From Corynebacterium mustelae (lineage in GTDB: Bacteria; Actinomycetota; Actinomycetes; Mycobacteriales; Mycobacteriaceae): 64,000 bases of DNA. Of the stretch, positions 45,410 to 55,006 are shown in pieces (positions within the stretch are counted from its first letter, which is position 1; each line of letters opens with the position of its first letter). The notes beneath the pieces were generated by a model. That model saw nothing but the letters and a program-made list of their open reading frames with translations, had not been told where the DNA came from and searched no databases. The stretch spans positions 1 through 64,000 of the forward strand of contig NZ_CP011542.1 in NCBI RefSeq assembly GCF_001020985.1, written 5' to 3'. A program made the position numbers and the translations under genes.

Positions 45410-47443
45410 TTATTGCCCAAGCGAGGAGATGTCGAACTCCCATAGCTGAACTGACACGGTACCGTCCTTACGCACTGGGGAACCAGCCGCGGGTGTTTGA
45501 TTGGCAATCCGTCCGCCATTGATGAGCGAACCAGTGCCGATAGGGGCGCCTTCGGAGATTTGAGCGCGGGTGCCTTTCCATCCAGCCCGATGCAGTTCGG
45601 TGAGCGCATCATCGATCACCATGTTGGTGATATTTGGCATTTGGATCATGGAACCATTGGATACCTGCACTTGGACTTCGGTCTTTGCTGGTACCTGGGT
45701 GCCTTCGCCAGCGACGGACACCACGGTGCCCTCGGGTTGCACACTATCGATGTATTCGACCTTTGGGTTGAACCCTAGTGAGGTGAGGTTACCTTCCGCT
45801 TGGGACCACTGCATGCCGGTGACCACCGGGATTCGTTCGGTGGCTTCGCCAGTGGATACTGTGATGGTCACCTTGGAACCCTTGGAAGCTTGCAAACCGG
45901 GAGGTGGGTTCTGGCCAATGATTTTTCCTTCTTCAACGGTATCGGAAGCTTCTTCTTTGACCAATGAATCCAGAACCAGTCCTGCGCGTTTGAGAACAAC
46001 AGCTGCTTCAGCAGTGGTTTTTCCGCTTAGGTCTGGAACCTCGATGAATTCTTTACCTGTGGACACCATCAAAGTAATCAGTGTGCCGGATTGCACTGAT
46101 GAACCTTTGGTGGGGTTGGTGCGGATCACGTTGTCTTTTTCTACCGTGGGGCTGGCTTCTTCAGTGATTTCCACTTTGAGACCGAGTTGCTCTAGTTGTG
46201 CCACGGCATTGTCACGATGTTCGTTGGCTAGATCTGGAACAGTGACCAATTCTTTGCTTATGCCTAGTAACCCGCGCAGATCATTGGTGAAGTATTCGTA
46301 TGTGAACGCGCCAACGATGCTTAAGGCGGCAACCGCCGCAACACCAACTAGTACTTTGAATCCAGTGCGCTTGGGTTGCGGTTCTGGTTCGTCGTATTCC
46401 ACCGGATCTTGCGCCACCGCCTGTACCGGCTGATTATTGCTGGACGCTGCCGTCGGCTGGAACTGCGTGGTCGGCATATGCTGCGCCGTTGCTGGGGGCT
46501 CTTGAGCGCTGATCGCTGGCACAACGGTGGTGTCGGCCTCCGAGGGGGCGGGGTCGTGAATGCTTGGCTCAACATACTGGCGGGCAGCCATTGTCACCGC
46601 GTTGCGTTCTAGGCGTTGCAGGTCAGCTGCCATTTCCATCGCCGTTTGGTACCGGTCACCGGGGTGTTTTGCCATTGCGGTCAACACCACCGCGTCGACA
46701 TTCAGTGCGGCGGTAGGGGTGAGATCCGGAATGAACTCCGATGGTGGGGTGGCGTCTTCTTGGACGTGCTGGTACGCCACGGCGAACGGGGTGTCACCGT
46801 CGAAAGGCGGCCGCCCGGTGATGATGTCGTACATTACGCAGCCGAGTGCGTAAATATCGGAACGACCATCGACAGGCTTGCCGCGGGCCTGCTCCGGGGA
46901 CAGGTACTGGGCGGTGCCGATAACAGCCGACGTTTGAGTCATCGCCGAGGTGGCGTCGTTAAGCGCCCGGGCGATGCCGAAGTCCATGATCTTTACCACG
47001 CCAGTGTTGGTAATCATGACGTTGGCAGGTTTGATATCGCGGTGGATGATGCCAGCATCGTGGCTAGCCTGCAACGCTTCACACACGGGGATCAACGTTG
47101 TCGCGGCTTCGTCCGGGGTGAGCGGGCCGTTGTCGCGCACGATGTCGCGCAGGTTACGGCCATTGACCAACTCCATGACGATATACGGAGTGCTGAGTCC
47201 GTCCCTCAGTGTTTCTCCGGTGTCGTAGACAGCGACGATCGCCGGGTGGTTCAACCTGCCTGCGTTTTGTGCTTCTTTGCGGAATCGTTCGCGGAACGTC
47301 GCGTCGAGAGCTAGGTCGGAGCGCAGCATTTTAACTGCGACCTCGCGCCCCAACAACGTATCGTTAGCGGCATATACTTCCGACATTCCGCCGGTGCCAA
47401 CTACCGAGCCGAGTTGGTAGCGATTGGCAATAAGCTCACTCAC
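45410..47443 (-). CDS. pknB: Serine/threonine protein kinase PknB
   Basis: PknB senses cell-wall fragments outside and phosphorylates division and wall proteins inside. The 677-residue protein has a kinase domain (1-270) with Gly loop GTGGMS, Lys38, catalytic Asp136 in HRDIKPAN, Asp154 in DFG and activation-loop Thr169 and Thr171. A linker with Pro/Thr/Gln, one transmembrane helix (about 360-380) and four extracellular PASTA repeats follow. It overlaps pknA by 4 bp and is part of the fhaA-to-pknB operon, which places kinase, phosphatase PstP and FHA readers together. Confidence 0.97.
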   Translation of the reverse strand: MSELIANRYQLGSVVGTGGMSEVYAANDTLLGREVAVKMLRSDLALDATFRERFRKEAQNAGRLNHPAIVAVYDTGETLRDGLSTPYIVMELVNGRNLRDIVRDNGPLTPDEAATTLIPVCEALQASHDAGIIHRDIKPANVMITNTGVVKIMDFGIARALNDATSAMTQTSAVIGTAQYLSPEQARGKPVDGRSDIYALGCVMYDIITGRPPFDGDTPFAVAYQHVQEDATPPSEFIPDLTPTAALNVDAVVLTAMAKHPGDRYQTAMEMAADLQRLERNAVTMAARQYVEPSIHDPAPSEADTTVVPAISAQEPPATAQHMPTTQFQPTAASSNNQPVQAVAQDPVEYDEPEPQPKRTGFKVLVGVAAVAALSIVGAFTYEYFTNDLRGLLGISKELVTVPDLANEHRDNAVAQLEQLGLKVEITEEASPTVEKDNVIRTNPTKGSSVQSGTLITLMVSTGKEFIEVPDLSGKTTAEAAVVLKRAGLVLDSLVKEEASDTVEEGKIIGQNPPPGLQASKGSKVTITVSTGEATERIPVVTGMQWSQAEGNLTSLGFNPKVEYIDSVQPEGTVVSVAGEGTQVPAKTEVQVQVSNGSMIQMPNITNMVIDDALTELHRAGWKGTRAQISEGAPIGTGSLINGGRIANQTPAAGSPVRKDGTVSVQLWEFDISSLGQ

Positions 47444-48879
47444 TGGCCTGCTCCTGGGTTGGTTAGTTCGTTCGAGGGGAAAGTTCCGACATCCGGTTGC
47501 GTCTCGGGCAACGTCACCAGTGGCGGATTAGAAGGAATTGTAGTCGGTGGTTCTGGCAAAACCATCGTTGGTGACTGTTCAGTCGTTTCAACAGGGGGTT
47601 CTGCGCTTGGGGTAGCAGTCATTGACTCCGGTGGTTGTTCTGACGGTGTGGTCTCTGGCTGCGGTTTCGGTGTTGGTGTTGGAGTCCGGGTAGTTTTCTC
47701 TACCGTTGGCTCCTCAGTCACCGTCACCGTTTCCTGCGTCGGGGTCTCCCGGCTGGATGATTCCGACATCCCAGCACCAAAGAACCCGGTGCTGTAGAGA
47801 TATACACCAGCCCCCACCAACGCTAGGAGGATCACAGATAGACCCAGACCGAGTGCGAAGCTTGAACCACTTTTCTCCGGTTCGCGCCGGGTTGCAGGGA
47901 TTGCTTGTGATACAGGTGGTTTTGCCACGCTTTGCGACGGCCCCAAGGTGGTCACCGGCATGCTGGAGGTCACGGCAGTTGCGGAGGCAGCCGGAGCTGC
48001 GGCTACGACGGGTGTGCCTTGTGGTCGGGGTGGTCGCTTCCCCAATCTGGCTGCTGATATGGCTTTTTCCAATTCGCTGCCATTGGCATAGCGGTGCTCA
48101 GGTTCCTTGCGCAGCGCAATGCCAATCAACTCTCGGGTTGGGGCGGAGATGGATGTAGGCAACGGCGGTGGTGCCTGATTAATGTGTGCGATCGCAACCG
48201 ATACAGAGGAATCACCCGTAAATGGTCGCCGACCAGCCAGCATTTCATAGCCAACCACGGCGAGGGAATACACATCTGTAGCGGGGGTGACGTCCTTGCC
48301 TTGTGCTTGTTCTGGTGAGACGTACTGGGCGGTGCCGACCACCATGCCGGTACGAGTAAGAGGTACTGATGCGGCCGCTTTAGCTATGCCAAAGTCGGTG
48401 ATTTTTACCCGCCCGTTTTGGGTAATGAGCAGATTGCCCGGTTTAATGTCACGGTGTACCAGTCCCATGCCATGAATGCTGGCCAAGCCGTGGGCGGCTT
48501 GTTCTAAGAAATCCAAGGCGGATTCCTCCGGAATGGTCCCTTTACGTTCAATCATGTCAGCGAGTGATTCGCCCCGGATGAACTCCATGACGATAAAACA
48601 GAACGTGCGCCCAGTATCGTCAACAGATTCCCGGTAATCGTAGGTCTGCACGATATTTTCCGAGACGATATTTTCACTGGCTAGGGCTTCGTTGCGGAAC
48701 CTGGAGAGGAACTCTTCGTTGTCGGAGAATTCCGGTTTTAACACTTTGATGGCGACTTCCCGCTCGTTACGCACGTCGTCGGCAAGCCAAACGGTAGACA
48801 TACCACCGTTGCCCACCACCCAATTTAGAACGTAGTCGGGACCAATAAGCTGCTGTAACAACTGTTGATCGCTCATCAC
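47440..48879 (-). CDS. pknA: Serine/threonine protein kinase PknA
   Basis: PknA works with PknB in the control of growth and division. The 479-residue protein has a kinase domain (about 1-285; Gly loop GNGGMST, catalytic HRDIKPGN, DFG), then a linker, one transmembrane helix (about 345-365) and a Pro/Thr/Glu-rich extracellular tail with no PASTA repeats. It overlaps pbpA and pknB by 4 bp each, so it is translationally coupled. Confidence 0.96.
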   Translation of the reverse strand: MMSDQQLLQQLIGPDYVLNWVVGNGGMSTVWLADDVRNEREVAIKVLKPEFSDNEEFLSRFRNEALASENIVSENIVQTYDYRESVDDTGRTFCFIVMEFIRGESLADMIERKGTIPEESALDFLEQAAHGLASIHGMGLVHRDIKPGNLLITQNGRVKITDFGIAKAAASVPLTRTGMVVGTAQYVSPEQAQGKDVTPATDVYSLAVVGYEMLAGRRPFTGDSSVSVAIAHINQAPPPLPTSISAPTRELIGIALRKEPEHRYANGSELEKAISAARLGKRPPRPQGTPVVAAAPAASATAVTSSMPVTTLGPSQSVAKPPVSQAIPATRREPEKSGSSFALGLGLSVILLALVGAGVYLYSTGFFGAGMSESSSRETPTQETVTVTEEPTVEKTTRTPTPTPKPQPETTPSEQPPESMTATPSAEPPVETTEQSPTMVLPEPPTTIPSNPPLVTLPETQPDVGTFPSNELTNPGAGQ

Positions 48880-50327
48880 TGTCCTCCTTGGGCATTCGCC
48901 GATTGAATCGCTGCGATAACCGCGCGGCCGATGGGGGCCGCGACGGAACCACCAGTGGCGGCTTGGCCTAAGTCACCACCATTTTTCACTACTACTGCAA
49001 CGGCAATATCTTCACCTGGTGCGAAAGCAATGTACCACGCATGTGGGTTGGAATTTCGAGAATCTTCACCATGCTCGGCGGTGCCGGTTTTAGAAGCAAT
49101 GTTTTGGCCCGCGTGACCTGCAGTGTGTCGTTCAGACGCCCGCATTAATTCCGTCAAGGTACCCGCAATTTCGGGGCTAATGGAATTATCCAATTCCTGT
49201 GGTTGCGTCTCTTCCAGCACTGATAGATCGTTAGCCACTACCCGGGAAACCAGGTGCGGTTCCATCCGCACACCGCCATTGGCGACGGTGGCGGCAACAA
49301 CCGCGTTTTGCAACACACTCATGGCAACATCGCGTTGCCCAATCGCGGTCTGGCCCAGTGCCGGATCATCTGGAATATCACCAATCCGACCTTGCGCCAT
49401 TGGAACCCCGAGATCATAAGTCTCGGTCACACCGAAACCTGATGCGGCATCTCGCAGTGCATCGGCCCCAGTGTCAATTGCCATTTCCACGAATGCAGTA
49501 TTGCAGGAATATTGGAACGCAGTTAACAGATTTACCTGCTGGGAACCGGCGCAAATTTGTCCGCCGTAGTTTTCCAACGTGGCTGTTGTGCCTGGCAGCG
49601 TGATTTGCGGCGCCCCGGTGACCGTTGAATCAGGTGAATAACCGTTGTTCAACGCGGCAGCAGTGGTGATCACTTTGAAAGTGGAGCCTGGCGGTAAGGT
49701 TTCCTGCGTTGCGTGATTAAGCAGAGGTTTACCTGGGTTTGCGTTCAAATCCGCCCACGCGGATTCAGCGGTAGTGTTATCAGCAATCAACGCCGGGTTA
49801 TAGGAAGGGCTGGACGCCATAGCCAGAATCTCGCCAGTCGAGGGTTTAATCGCCACAACCGCGCCCTCATAATTGGCGTTGGTCAGCTGCGAATAGGCAG
49901 TCTCTTGGGCGGAAGGCAGGAGGGTTAATTCTACGTTTCCTACCACTTTATCCTGCGAAATCAACCGCTTCCACCACAACTTAGCCGAGTTGGCTGTACC
50001 TGATAGCACGTCGTTATGGCTGGCCTCAATGCCGGTGGCACCATAAATATCCGATAGGTAGCCTTCGACAGCACCGAAGGACTCGGGAGCGTTAGGGTAG
50101 CGACGGTGATAGAAACCATCCTCGCCCTCGAAGGATTCAGCCAGGACAATTCCGTCCGCCGAAATTTGGCCGCGCGGCTGTGATTTGGTTTCGATGATCG
50201 CTCGGCGGTTCAGCGGGTTCTTGGCGTATTCGTCCTCTTTAAAACCCTGGATGATAGTGAGATTCACCAGCAATATGATCACCATTACCAGGATAAAAAT
50301 CATGGAATTGCGGATCGATTTATTCAT
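48876..50327 (-). CDS. pbpA: Penicillin-binding protein A (transpeptidase)
   Basis: A class B penicillin-binding protein that cross-links peptidoglycan together with RodA. The 483-residue protein has an N-terminal membrane anchor (about 9-27), a dimerisation part, and the transpeptidase domain with motifs PGSTFKV (active-site Ser near 215), YSCNTA and SKTGTAE. The ATG overlaps the rodA stop by 4 bp. Confidence 0.96.
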   Translation of the reverse strand: MNKSIRNSMIFILVMVIILLVNLTIIQGFKEDEYAKNPLNRRAIIETKSQPRGQISADGIVLAESFEGEDGFYHRRYPNAPESFGAVEGYLSDIYGATGIEASHNDVLSGTANSAKLWWKRLISQDKVVGNVELTLLPSAQETAYSQLTNANYEGAVVAIKPSTGEILAMASSPSYNPALIADNTTAESAWADLNANPGKPLLNHATQETLPPGSTFKVITTAAALNNGYSPDSTVTGAPQITLPGTTATLENYGGQICAGSQQVNLLTAFQYSCNTAFVEMAIDTGADALRDAASGFGVTETYDLGVPMAQGRIGDIPDDPALGQTAIGQRDVAMSVLQNAVVAATVANGGVRMEPHLVSRVVANDLSVLEETQPQELDNSISPEIAGTLTELMRASERHTAGHAGQNIASKTGTAEHGEDSRNSNPHAWYIAFAPGEDIAVAVVVKNGGDLGQAATGGSVAAPIGRAVIAAIQSANAQGGQ

Positions 50328-51646
50328 GATCGAGCCTCCTGTGCAATAGAACCAGCACGAGAAGAATCCGAAATACGCAGGATAATACCCAATAGAATGT
50401 AGTTAGCCATCAGTGAGGAACCACCTTGGGACATAAACGGAGTGGTCAAACCAGTCATAGGCATTAAAGCAGTAATACCAGCGGTGACCACGAATATCTG
50501 GATACCCAAAGTGAGTGACAACCCAGAAGCTACCAGTTTGCCGTAGGAATCCTTAGTCAACATTGCGGTGTGCATACCGCGGGTGATGAAAACACAGAAC
50601 AACATCAGGACTGCGGCTAGGCCAATGAAACCTAGTTCTTCACCTACAGCTGCCAGAATGAAATCCGATTCAGCGACTGGAACAAGATATGGATACCCCT
50701 GACCTAGGCCGGAGCCGGTAACACCACCGGTGGACATTCCAAACAGGGCTTGGGAGAGCTGGTAGCCAGTAACCTCATAATTGCCAATTGGGTCAAGGAA
50801 GTTGCTGAACCTGGATTGGATTTTATCTGAGATCTGATAAACAGCCGTGCCGCCTAATGCAACCAGCACCGCTCCGATTAACAGCCAGGAAACCCGACCC
50901 GTAGCTAGGTATAACATGCCAAGGACGGTACTAAACAGTAGCAATGCCGGGCCGAAGTCGTTTTCGCCAGCCATGATTAAAATCGCGACGGCCCACACAC
51001 CAAGGATGGGGCCTAGGTCCCGCAGCCGGGGAAATTCCAGACCTAGGAACCGATAGCCTGCGACGTTAAACAGGGCTCGTTTATTGATGAGTAGCTGAGC
51101 GAAAAACAGCAGCAATAGAATCTTAGAAAACTCGCCAGGCTGCAAGGTTAGCGGGCCGATGGAAATCCAAATGCGGGCGTCAGCGACGATGGCTGGATCT
51201 GTTGGCCACACCAACGGCAACGCTAGAAGAATTAACCCAGCCAAACCCATGATGTAGGAATATCTGGTGAGATTGCGGTGGTCACGCAGGAAACCCAGTA
51301 CCAATAACATCAGGATAATACCCAGCAACGTCCAAATAACCTGTCGGGAAGCCATGGCCGTTTCCTTAGCGTTATCTAGCCGGTACACCATGGCGAGACC
51401 AAGCCCATTGACCAGCGCGGCCACCGGAAGCATGATTTGATCGGCCTTCGGCGCCAGGAAGCAAAGAGCAATATGGGCGATGGTGAACACTCCGATGAAG
51501 CCACCGATCACCTTCAGCAGCTCCATGTTTACCGCCAGCCCCAATGCCACATTGAGGTTAAGCAACGTCACCGCAATGATTACCGTTGCTGCAATCAGCA
51601 GGGTGAATTCGGTGCGTCGAGCGGTTATTGTTTGCCACACACTCAC
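50324..51646 (-). CDS. rodA: FtsW/RodA-family peptidoglycan polymerase
   Basis: A SEDS-family glycosyltransferase paired with PbpA. The 440-residue protein has about ten or more membrane helices and conserved SEDS features such as QPGEFSKILLL, GYQLSQALFGMSTGG and ILAAVGEELGF. The start is a GTG at 51646 that directly follows the pstP stop codon. It overlaps pbpA by 4 bp. Confidence 0.95.
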   Translation of the reverse strand: MSVWQTITARRTEFTLLIAATVIIAVTLLNLNVALGLAVNMELLKVIGGFIGVFTIAHIALCFLAPKADQIMLPVAALVNGLGLAMVYRLDNAKETAMASRQVIWTLLGIILMLLVLGFLRDHRNLTRYSYIMGLAGLILLALPLVWPTDPAIVADARIWISIGPLTLQPGEFSKILLLLFFAQLLINKRALFNVAGYRFLGLEFPRLRDLGPILGVWAVAILIMAGENDFGPALLLFSTVLGMLYLATGRVSWLLIGAVLVALGGTAVYQISDKIQSRFSNFLDPIGNYEVTGYQLSQALFGMSTGGVTGSGLGQGYPYLVPVAESDFILAAVGEELGFIGLAAVLMLFCVFITRGMHTAMLTKDSYGKLVASGLSLTLGIQIFVVTAGITALMPMTGLTTPFMSQGGSSLMANYILLGIILRISDSSRAGSIAQEARS

Positions 51647-53071
51647 TTACTTCACCTCCCGGCACGTTACACCAGGAGTGTTTAAGTTGCCATCAGTGGC
51701 CGTCGTGGTGGGTTCGTTGCTTTGCGACGGTTGCTGGCTATCCTTTTGTGTCTGAGCTTCGCTTTCTCGGGTCACACACACCGGCAATGCCTCGTCGGCA
51801 AGTCGTTGCATCTGTTGCAGTACTTCACCATAGTCACCACCCGGCAACGTTGCTACGGATGCACGAGCGGATTCTTTCAAATCAACCAGCTTGAAGCGAT
51901 TGCAGTTTTCTTTCTCACCATAGGAAATCATGGTGAGATTTCCGTTAGCGGTTAGGCACGCCTCTTGATACGGGGTATTCCATAACCCACCCAGAATGTC
52001 AGAATTAAGGCCCTGATGAATCACCAAAATTTGGCTATCCGGGGTGGTAGTTATGAAATAACGCTCCTTAATCACATTATTAGCGAAAAAAAGACCACCA
52101 CCGAGCGCAATCAACACGATCAGAAAGAAAAGGCCACGCTTTAAACCTTTGCGCTTCTTCCTAGGCTTTTCGACGCCACCAGGCGGCGTGGAATCCGTAT
52201 CATTGCTTAACTTCGGCGTTATTGCTTGCGATTCCCGTGCTGCCGAAATGGCAATAGCTGCACGCCCGGCTGCCGTATCCGGGCGCGGATCTTCTTGGGT
52301 TTCACCATTAATGGCACCAGCAGTCACCGGAACGGTAGGCAACTTCGACGATTCGTAGTCATCATCGACGACATCAGCTACCAAAACAGTCACATTATCT
52401 GGGCCGCCTGAACGCAACGCCAATTCGATGAGGCGGTTGACACAATCCTCAGGTGTCGCCTCCTCTGTGAGGATGGTCTGAATAGTGCTAAACGTCACCG
52501 GATCGGATAACCCATCCGAACACAACATCAGTCGATCGCCTGGTTTGGCATCCAACATATGTAGCGTTGGCTCCACCGCACGACCGGTATAAGCCTTTAA
52601 AATCATTGACCGTTGTGGATGAGTGGAAACATCCTCCGGATCTAATTCACCCCGATCAACCAGCGACTGAACGTAGGTGTCATCTGAGGTGATTTGCTCC
52701 AGTTGGCCATCTCGTAGCCGGTATCCACGGGAATCTCCCACATGACACAACCCAAATTCTGTGCCATTGAACATCAATGAAGTCAGGGTAGTACCCATAC
52801 CGTCAGTCTCGGGTTTCTCCCGAATACGGCGGGCAATGGCGTGATTGGCGTCGTCAGCAACGGAAGCCAACAACGCCAACATGTCATTATCACCCGGATC
52901 AGCATCAAGTTCCTTGATGTGGCTGATCATTATTTGGGAGGCAACTTCACCAGCTGCATGTCCACCCATGCCGTCGGCAAGCGCCAGCAGATTAGCGCCC
53001 GCATACGCGGAATCTTCATTATTTTTCCGCACTAAACCCCGGTCAGAGCCAATGGAATAATTTAATTTCAT
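51647..53071 (-). CDS. pstP: PP2C-type protein phosphatase PstP
   Basis: PstP reverses PknA/PknB phosphorylation. The 474-residue protein has a PP2C domain (1-235) with the metal-binding motifs RKNNEDS, ADGMGGHAAGE and CSDGLSD and a late GGPDNVTV. A basic linker, one transmembrane helix (about 305-325) and an extracellular C-terminal part of about 150 residues follow. It overlaps fhaB by 1 bp (TAATG). Confidence 0.96.
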   Translation of the reverse strand: MKLNYSIGSDRGLVRKNNEDSAYAGANLLALADGMGGHAAGEVASQIMISHIKELDADPGDNDMLALLASVADDANHAIARRIREKPETDGMGTTLTSLMFNGTEFGLCHVGDSRGYRLRDGQLEQITSDDTYVQSLVDRGELDPEDVSTHPQRSMILKAYTGRAVEPTLHMLDAKPGDRLMLCSDGLSDPVTFSTIQTILTEEATPEDCVNRLIELALRSGGPDNVTVLVADVVDDDYESSKLPTVPVTAGAINGETQEDPRPDTAAGRAAIAISAARESQAITPKLSNDTDSTPPGGVEKPRKKRKGLKRGLFFLIVLIALGGGLFFANNVIKERYFITTTPDSQILVIHQGLNSDILGGLWNTPYQEACLTANGNLTMISYGEKENCNRFKLVDLKESARASVATLPGGDYGEVLQQMQRLADEALPVCVTRESEAQTQKDSQQPSQSNEPTTTATDGNLNTPGVTCREVK

Positions 53072-53529
53072 TAGCCAACCAACCTCACAATGGTACGGCC
53101 GACTTTAATATCACTGCCACCGGATACCCGTTCCGGCGAATCAATGCGTTGCCCCTGCACAAAAGTGCCATTGCGGGAGTCTAAGTCTTCAACAAACCAC
53201 TCAGAACCACGCTTCATCAGCCGTGCATGCCGCCCGGAAGCGAAATCATCCGCCACCACAAAATCACAATCCGGCGCCCGGCCAATCGTGATTTCCGTAA
53301 GCGCACCCAAATCCATGCGGGAACCAGTCATAGGCCCATCAACGATAGTCATTTGTTTCGGTGCGCCACCAATCGCCGCTGGTGGCGGTACTGCGGAACC
53401 GCCCGCACTCGCCGCTGCTGTGGTGGAAAGGGAAACATCCTTACGCATCGCGTTTAAGGCTATGAAAATGAAAAACCATAACAAAACAAGCAAGCCAATG
53501 CGCAGTCCAAGCAGAATTGCTGAATCCAT
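53071..53529 (-). CDS. fhaB: FHA-domain protein FhaB (FipA)
   Basis: A 152-residue protein with one N-terminal transmembrane helix (about 5-25) and a C-terminal FHA domain (about 75-150, with IGRAPDCDF, SGRHARL and DLDSRNGTF) that binds phosphothreonine. It is coupled to pstP by a 1-bp overlap and lies 16 bp after fhaA. Confidence 0.95.
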   Translation of the reverse strand: MDSAILLGLRIGLLVLLWFFIFIALNAMRKDVSLSTTAAASAGGSAVPPPAAIGGAPKQMTIVDGPMTGSRMDLGALTEITIGRAPDCDFVVADDFASGRHARLMKRGSEWFVEDLDSRNGTFVQGQRIDSPERVSGGSDIKVGRTIVRLVG

Positions 53530-53545
53530 TACAGCTTAAACTCCT

Positions 53546-54412
53546 TTAATTGACGATGCGTACTTCAATATGGGAATGACCGACAGTAATCACATCACCG
53601 TCGGCAAGCAACCAGTTGTCAATCGGGGTGTCATTAACAGTCGTGCCGTTCGTTGACTGCAAATCCACCAAAATTGCGTCTTGGCCGTTCCAAATAATCT
53701 CCGCATGTTGCCGGGATACACCCGTATCTGGCAACCGGAAATCCACATCATTACCACGGCCAATAATATTGGATCCCTCGTTAACATAATACGTGCGGGA
53801 GGAACCATCCTGGAGCAACAAACTCACCGCAGTAGTCGCACGCGGCTGGCTCGGCGGTGGGGCCTGTGCTGTCATGTGTTCCGTAATCGGATTGTCGTAG
53901 CTCACATCAGGCTCGCTTTCACCTTCAAGGGATGGGGATTCAATGGAATTATAATCTTTCGACTGCTCATCATCGGCACTCGGCTGCGATTGTGCAGTAT
54001 CGATACTTATAAAACCACTTTTTTGGGTACAAGTGTCAGTAATCAAACTTTCCGCCCGTAACTGCCCCGTCCGCAATGACTCATCACACTCGATCGTCAC
54101 CACAACAAACCCCGGGGTCGTCCAGTTTTTATTTCGGATAAACCGGGACAGTTGGTCCGCGAAATCACTGCCCAAGTGGGGGTGTTCTGCGGAAAGCTTC
54201 TCAAAGTCCTTGGTGCTTACCCGCACCGAAAAAACATTAGGGGCTTCGGTGGTGCCTTCATAAGTGCGGACAAGATTATCCTCAGCTTCTTGTTTGAGAA
54301 GTTCCTCAATCTCAGCGGGGACAACATGACCACCGAAAACACGGGCAAAGCTATTGTCCAATCCACGTTGCATGGCGCTATCAAGCTTTGCGATCTTGCT
54401 CATGAAAGACAT
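53546..54412 (-). CDS. fhaA: FHA-domain protein FhaA
   Basis: A 288-residue cytosolic protein with the FhaA N-terminal DUF3662 domain (about 1-125, starting SKIAKLDSAMQRGLDNSFARVF), an acidic linker and a C-terminal FHA domain (IGRGNDVDFRL, SRQHAEI, DLQSTNGT). In mycobacteria FhaA links PknB signalling to wall precursor export. AGGAGG lies 10 bp before the ATG at 54412, the first gene of the operon. Confidence 0.94.
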   Translation of the reverse strand: MSFMSKIAKLDSAMQRGLDNSFARVFGGHVVPAEIEELLKQEAEDNLVRTYEGTTEAPNVFSVRVSTKDFEKLSAEHPHLGSDFADQLSRFIRNKNWTTPGFVVVTIECDESLRTGQLRAESLITDTCTQKSGFISIDTAQSQPSADDEQSKDYNSIESPSLEGESEPDVSYDNPITEHMTAQAPPPSQPRATTAVSLLLQDGSSRTYYVNEGSNIIGRGNDVDFRLPDTGVSRQHAEIIWNGQDAILVDLQSTNGTTVNDTPIDNWLLADGDVITVGHSHIEVRIVN

Positions 54413-54620
54413 TCGTGCTTTGCCTCCTTATACGTAACTCTTAAGTAAATATTGACTAGTGATTCTCCCAGTATAGGGACAATGACCAACATGACCTATA
54501 TTCACGCACCACAAAACAACACCAACAAGGAGAAAATTATTCAAGCTGAACTGGCAATTTGACGCAAATCCACGAGATTATGCTATGTTAATCAAGTCGC
54601 AACGCATATGCGTTCCACCT

Positions 54621-54704
54621 GCCCAGGTGGCGGAATTGGCAGACGCGCTGGCTTCAGGTGCCAGTGTCCGCAAGGACGTGGGGGTTCAAGTCCCCCCCTG
54701 GGCA
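54621..54704 (+). tRNA. tRNA-Leu(CAG)
   Basis: Acceptor arms GCCCAGG and CCTGGGC pair, the anticodon stem CTGGC/GCCAG holds the loop TTCAGGT with anticodon CAG, and a long variable arm identifies it as a class II tRNA. 3' CCA is not encoded. Confidence 0.97.
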
Positions 54705-54711
54705 CAAAATA

Positions 54712-54751
54712 AATCCACAATCACCATAATTTCGGTGGTTGTGGATTTTGC
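54712..54751 (+). terminator. Terminator after tRNA-Leu
   Basis: A 14-bp stem with one G-U pair (54712-54725 with 54734-54747) followed by TTTT. Confidence 0.85.
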
Positions 54752-55006
54752 TATGGATTAAAAATCAGCATCAATCAAATGAGCTTGATGTGACTAACGG
54801 TGCGGATCGATTAACCCTCAGAACTAACTCTTAACGAGGTTTTGGTAGTGCGCAAATGGAAAATCAATGTTGATTGCAGCTTCTAACAATCCGATCATTA
54901 CAGTTCACACAATTCCAAAAAATATTCTTTCACATGGTATTTTCTAATAGCGAATATTCTTTTCTGGTGTTGGATGCCCCAAAATCATAGAAGCGAGAAA
55001 ACTAAT

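Noticed and set aside
45410-48879. Open frames on the + strand opposite pknB and pknA (for example 45570-46433)
   Set aside because: They are antisense shadows of two kinase genes with complete catalytic motifs.
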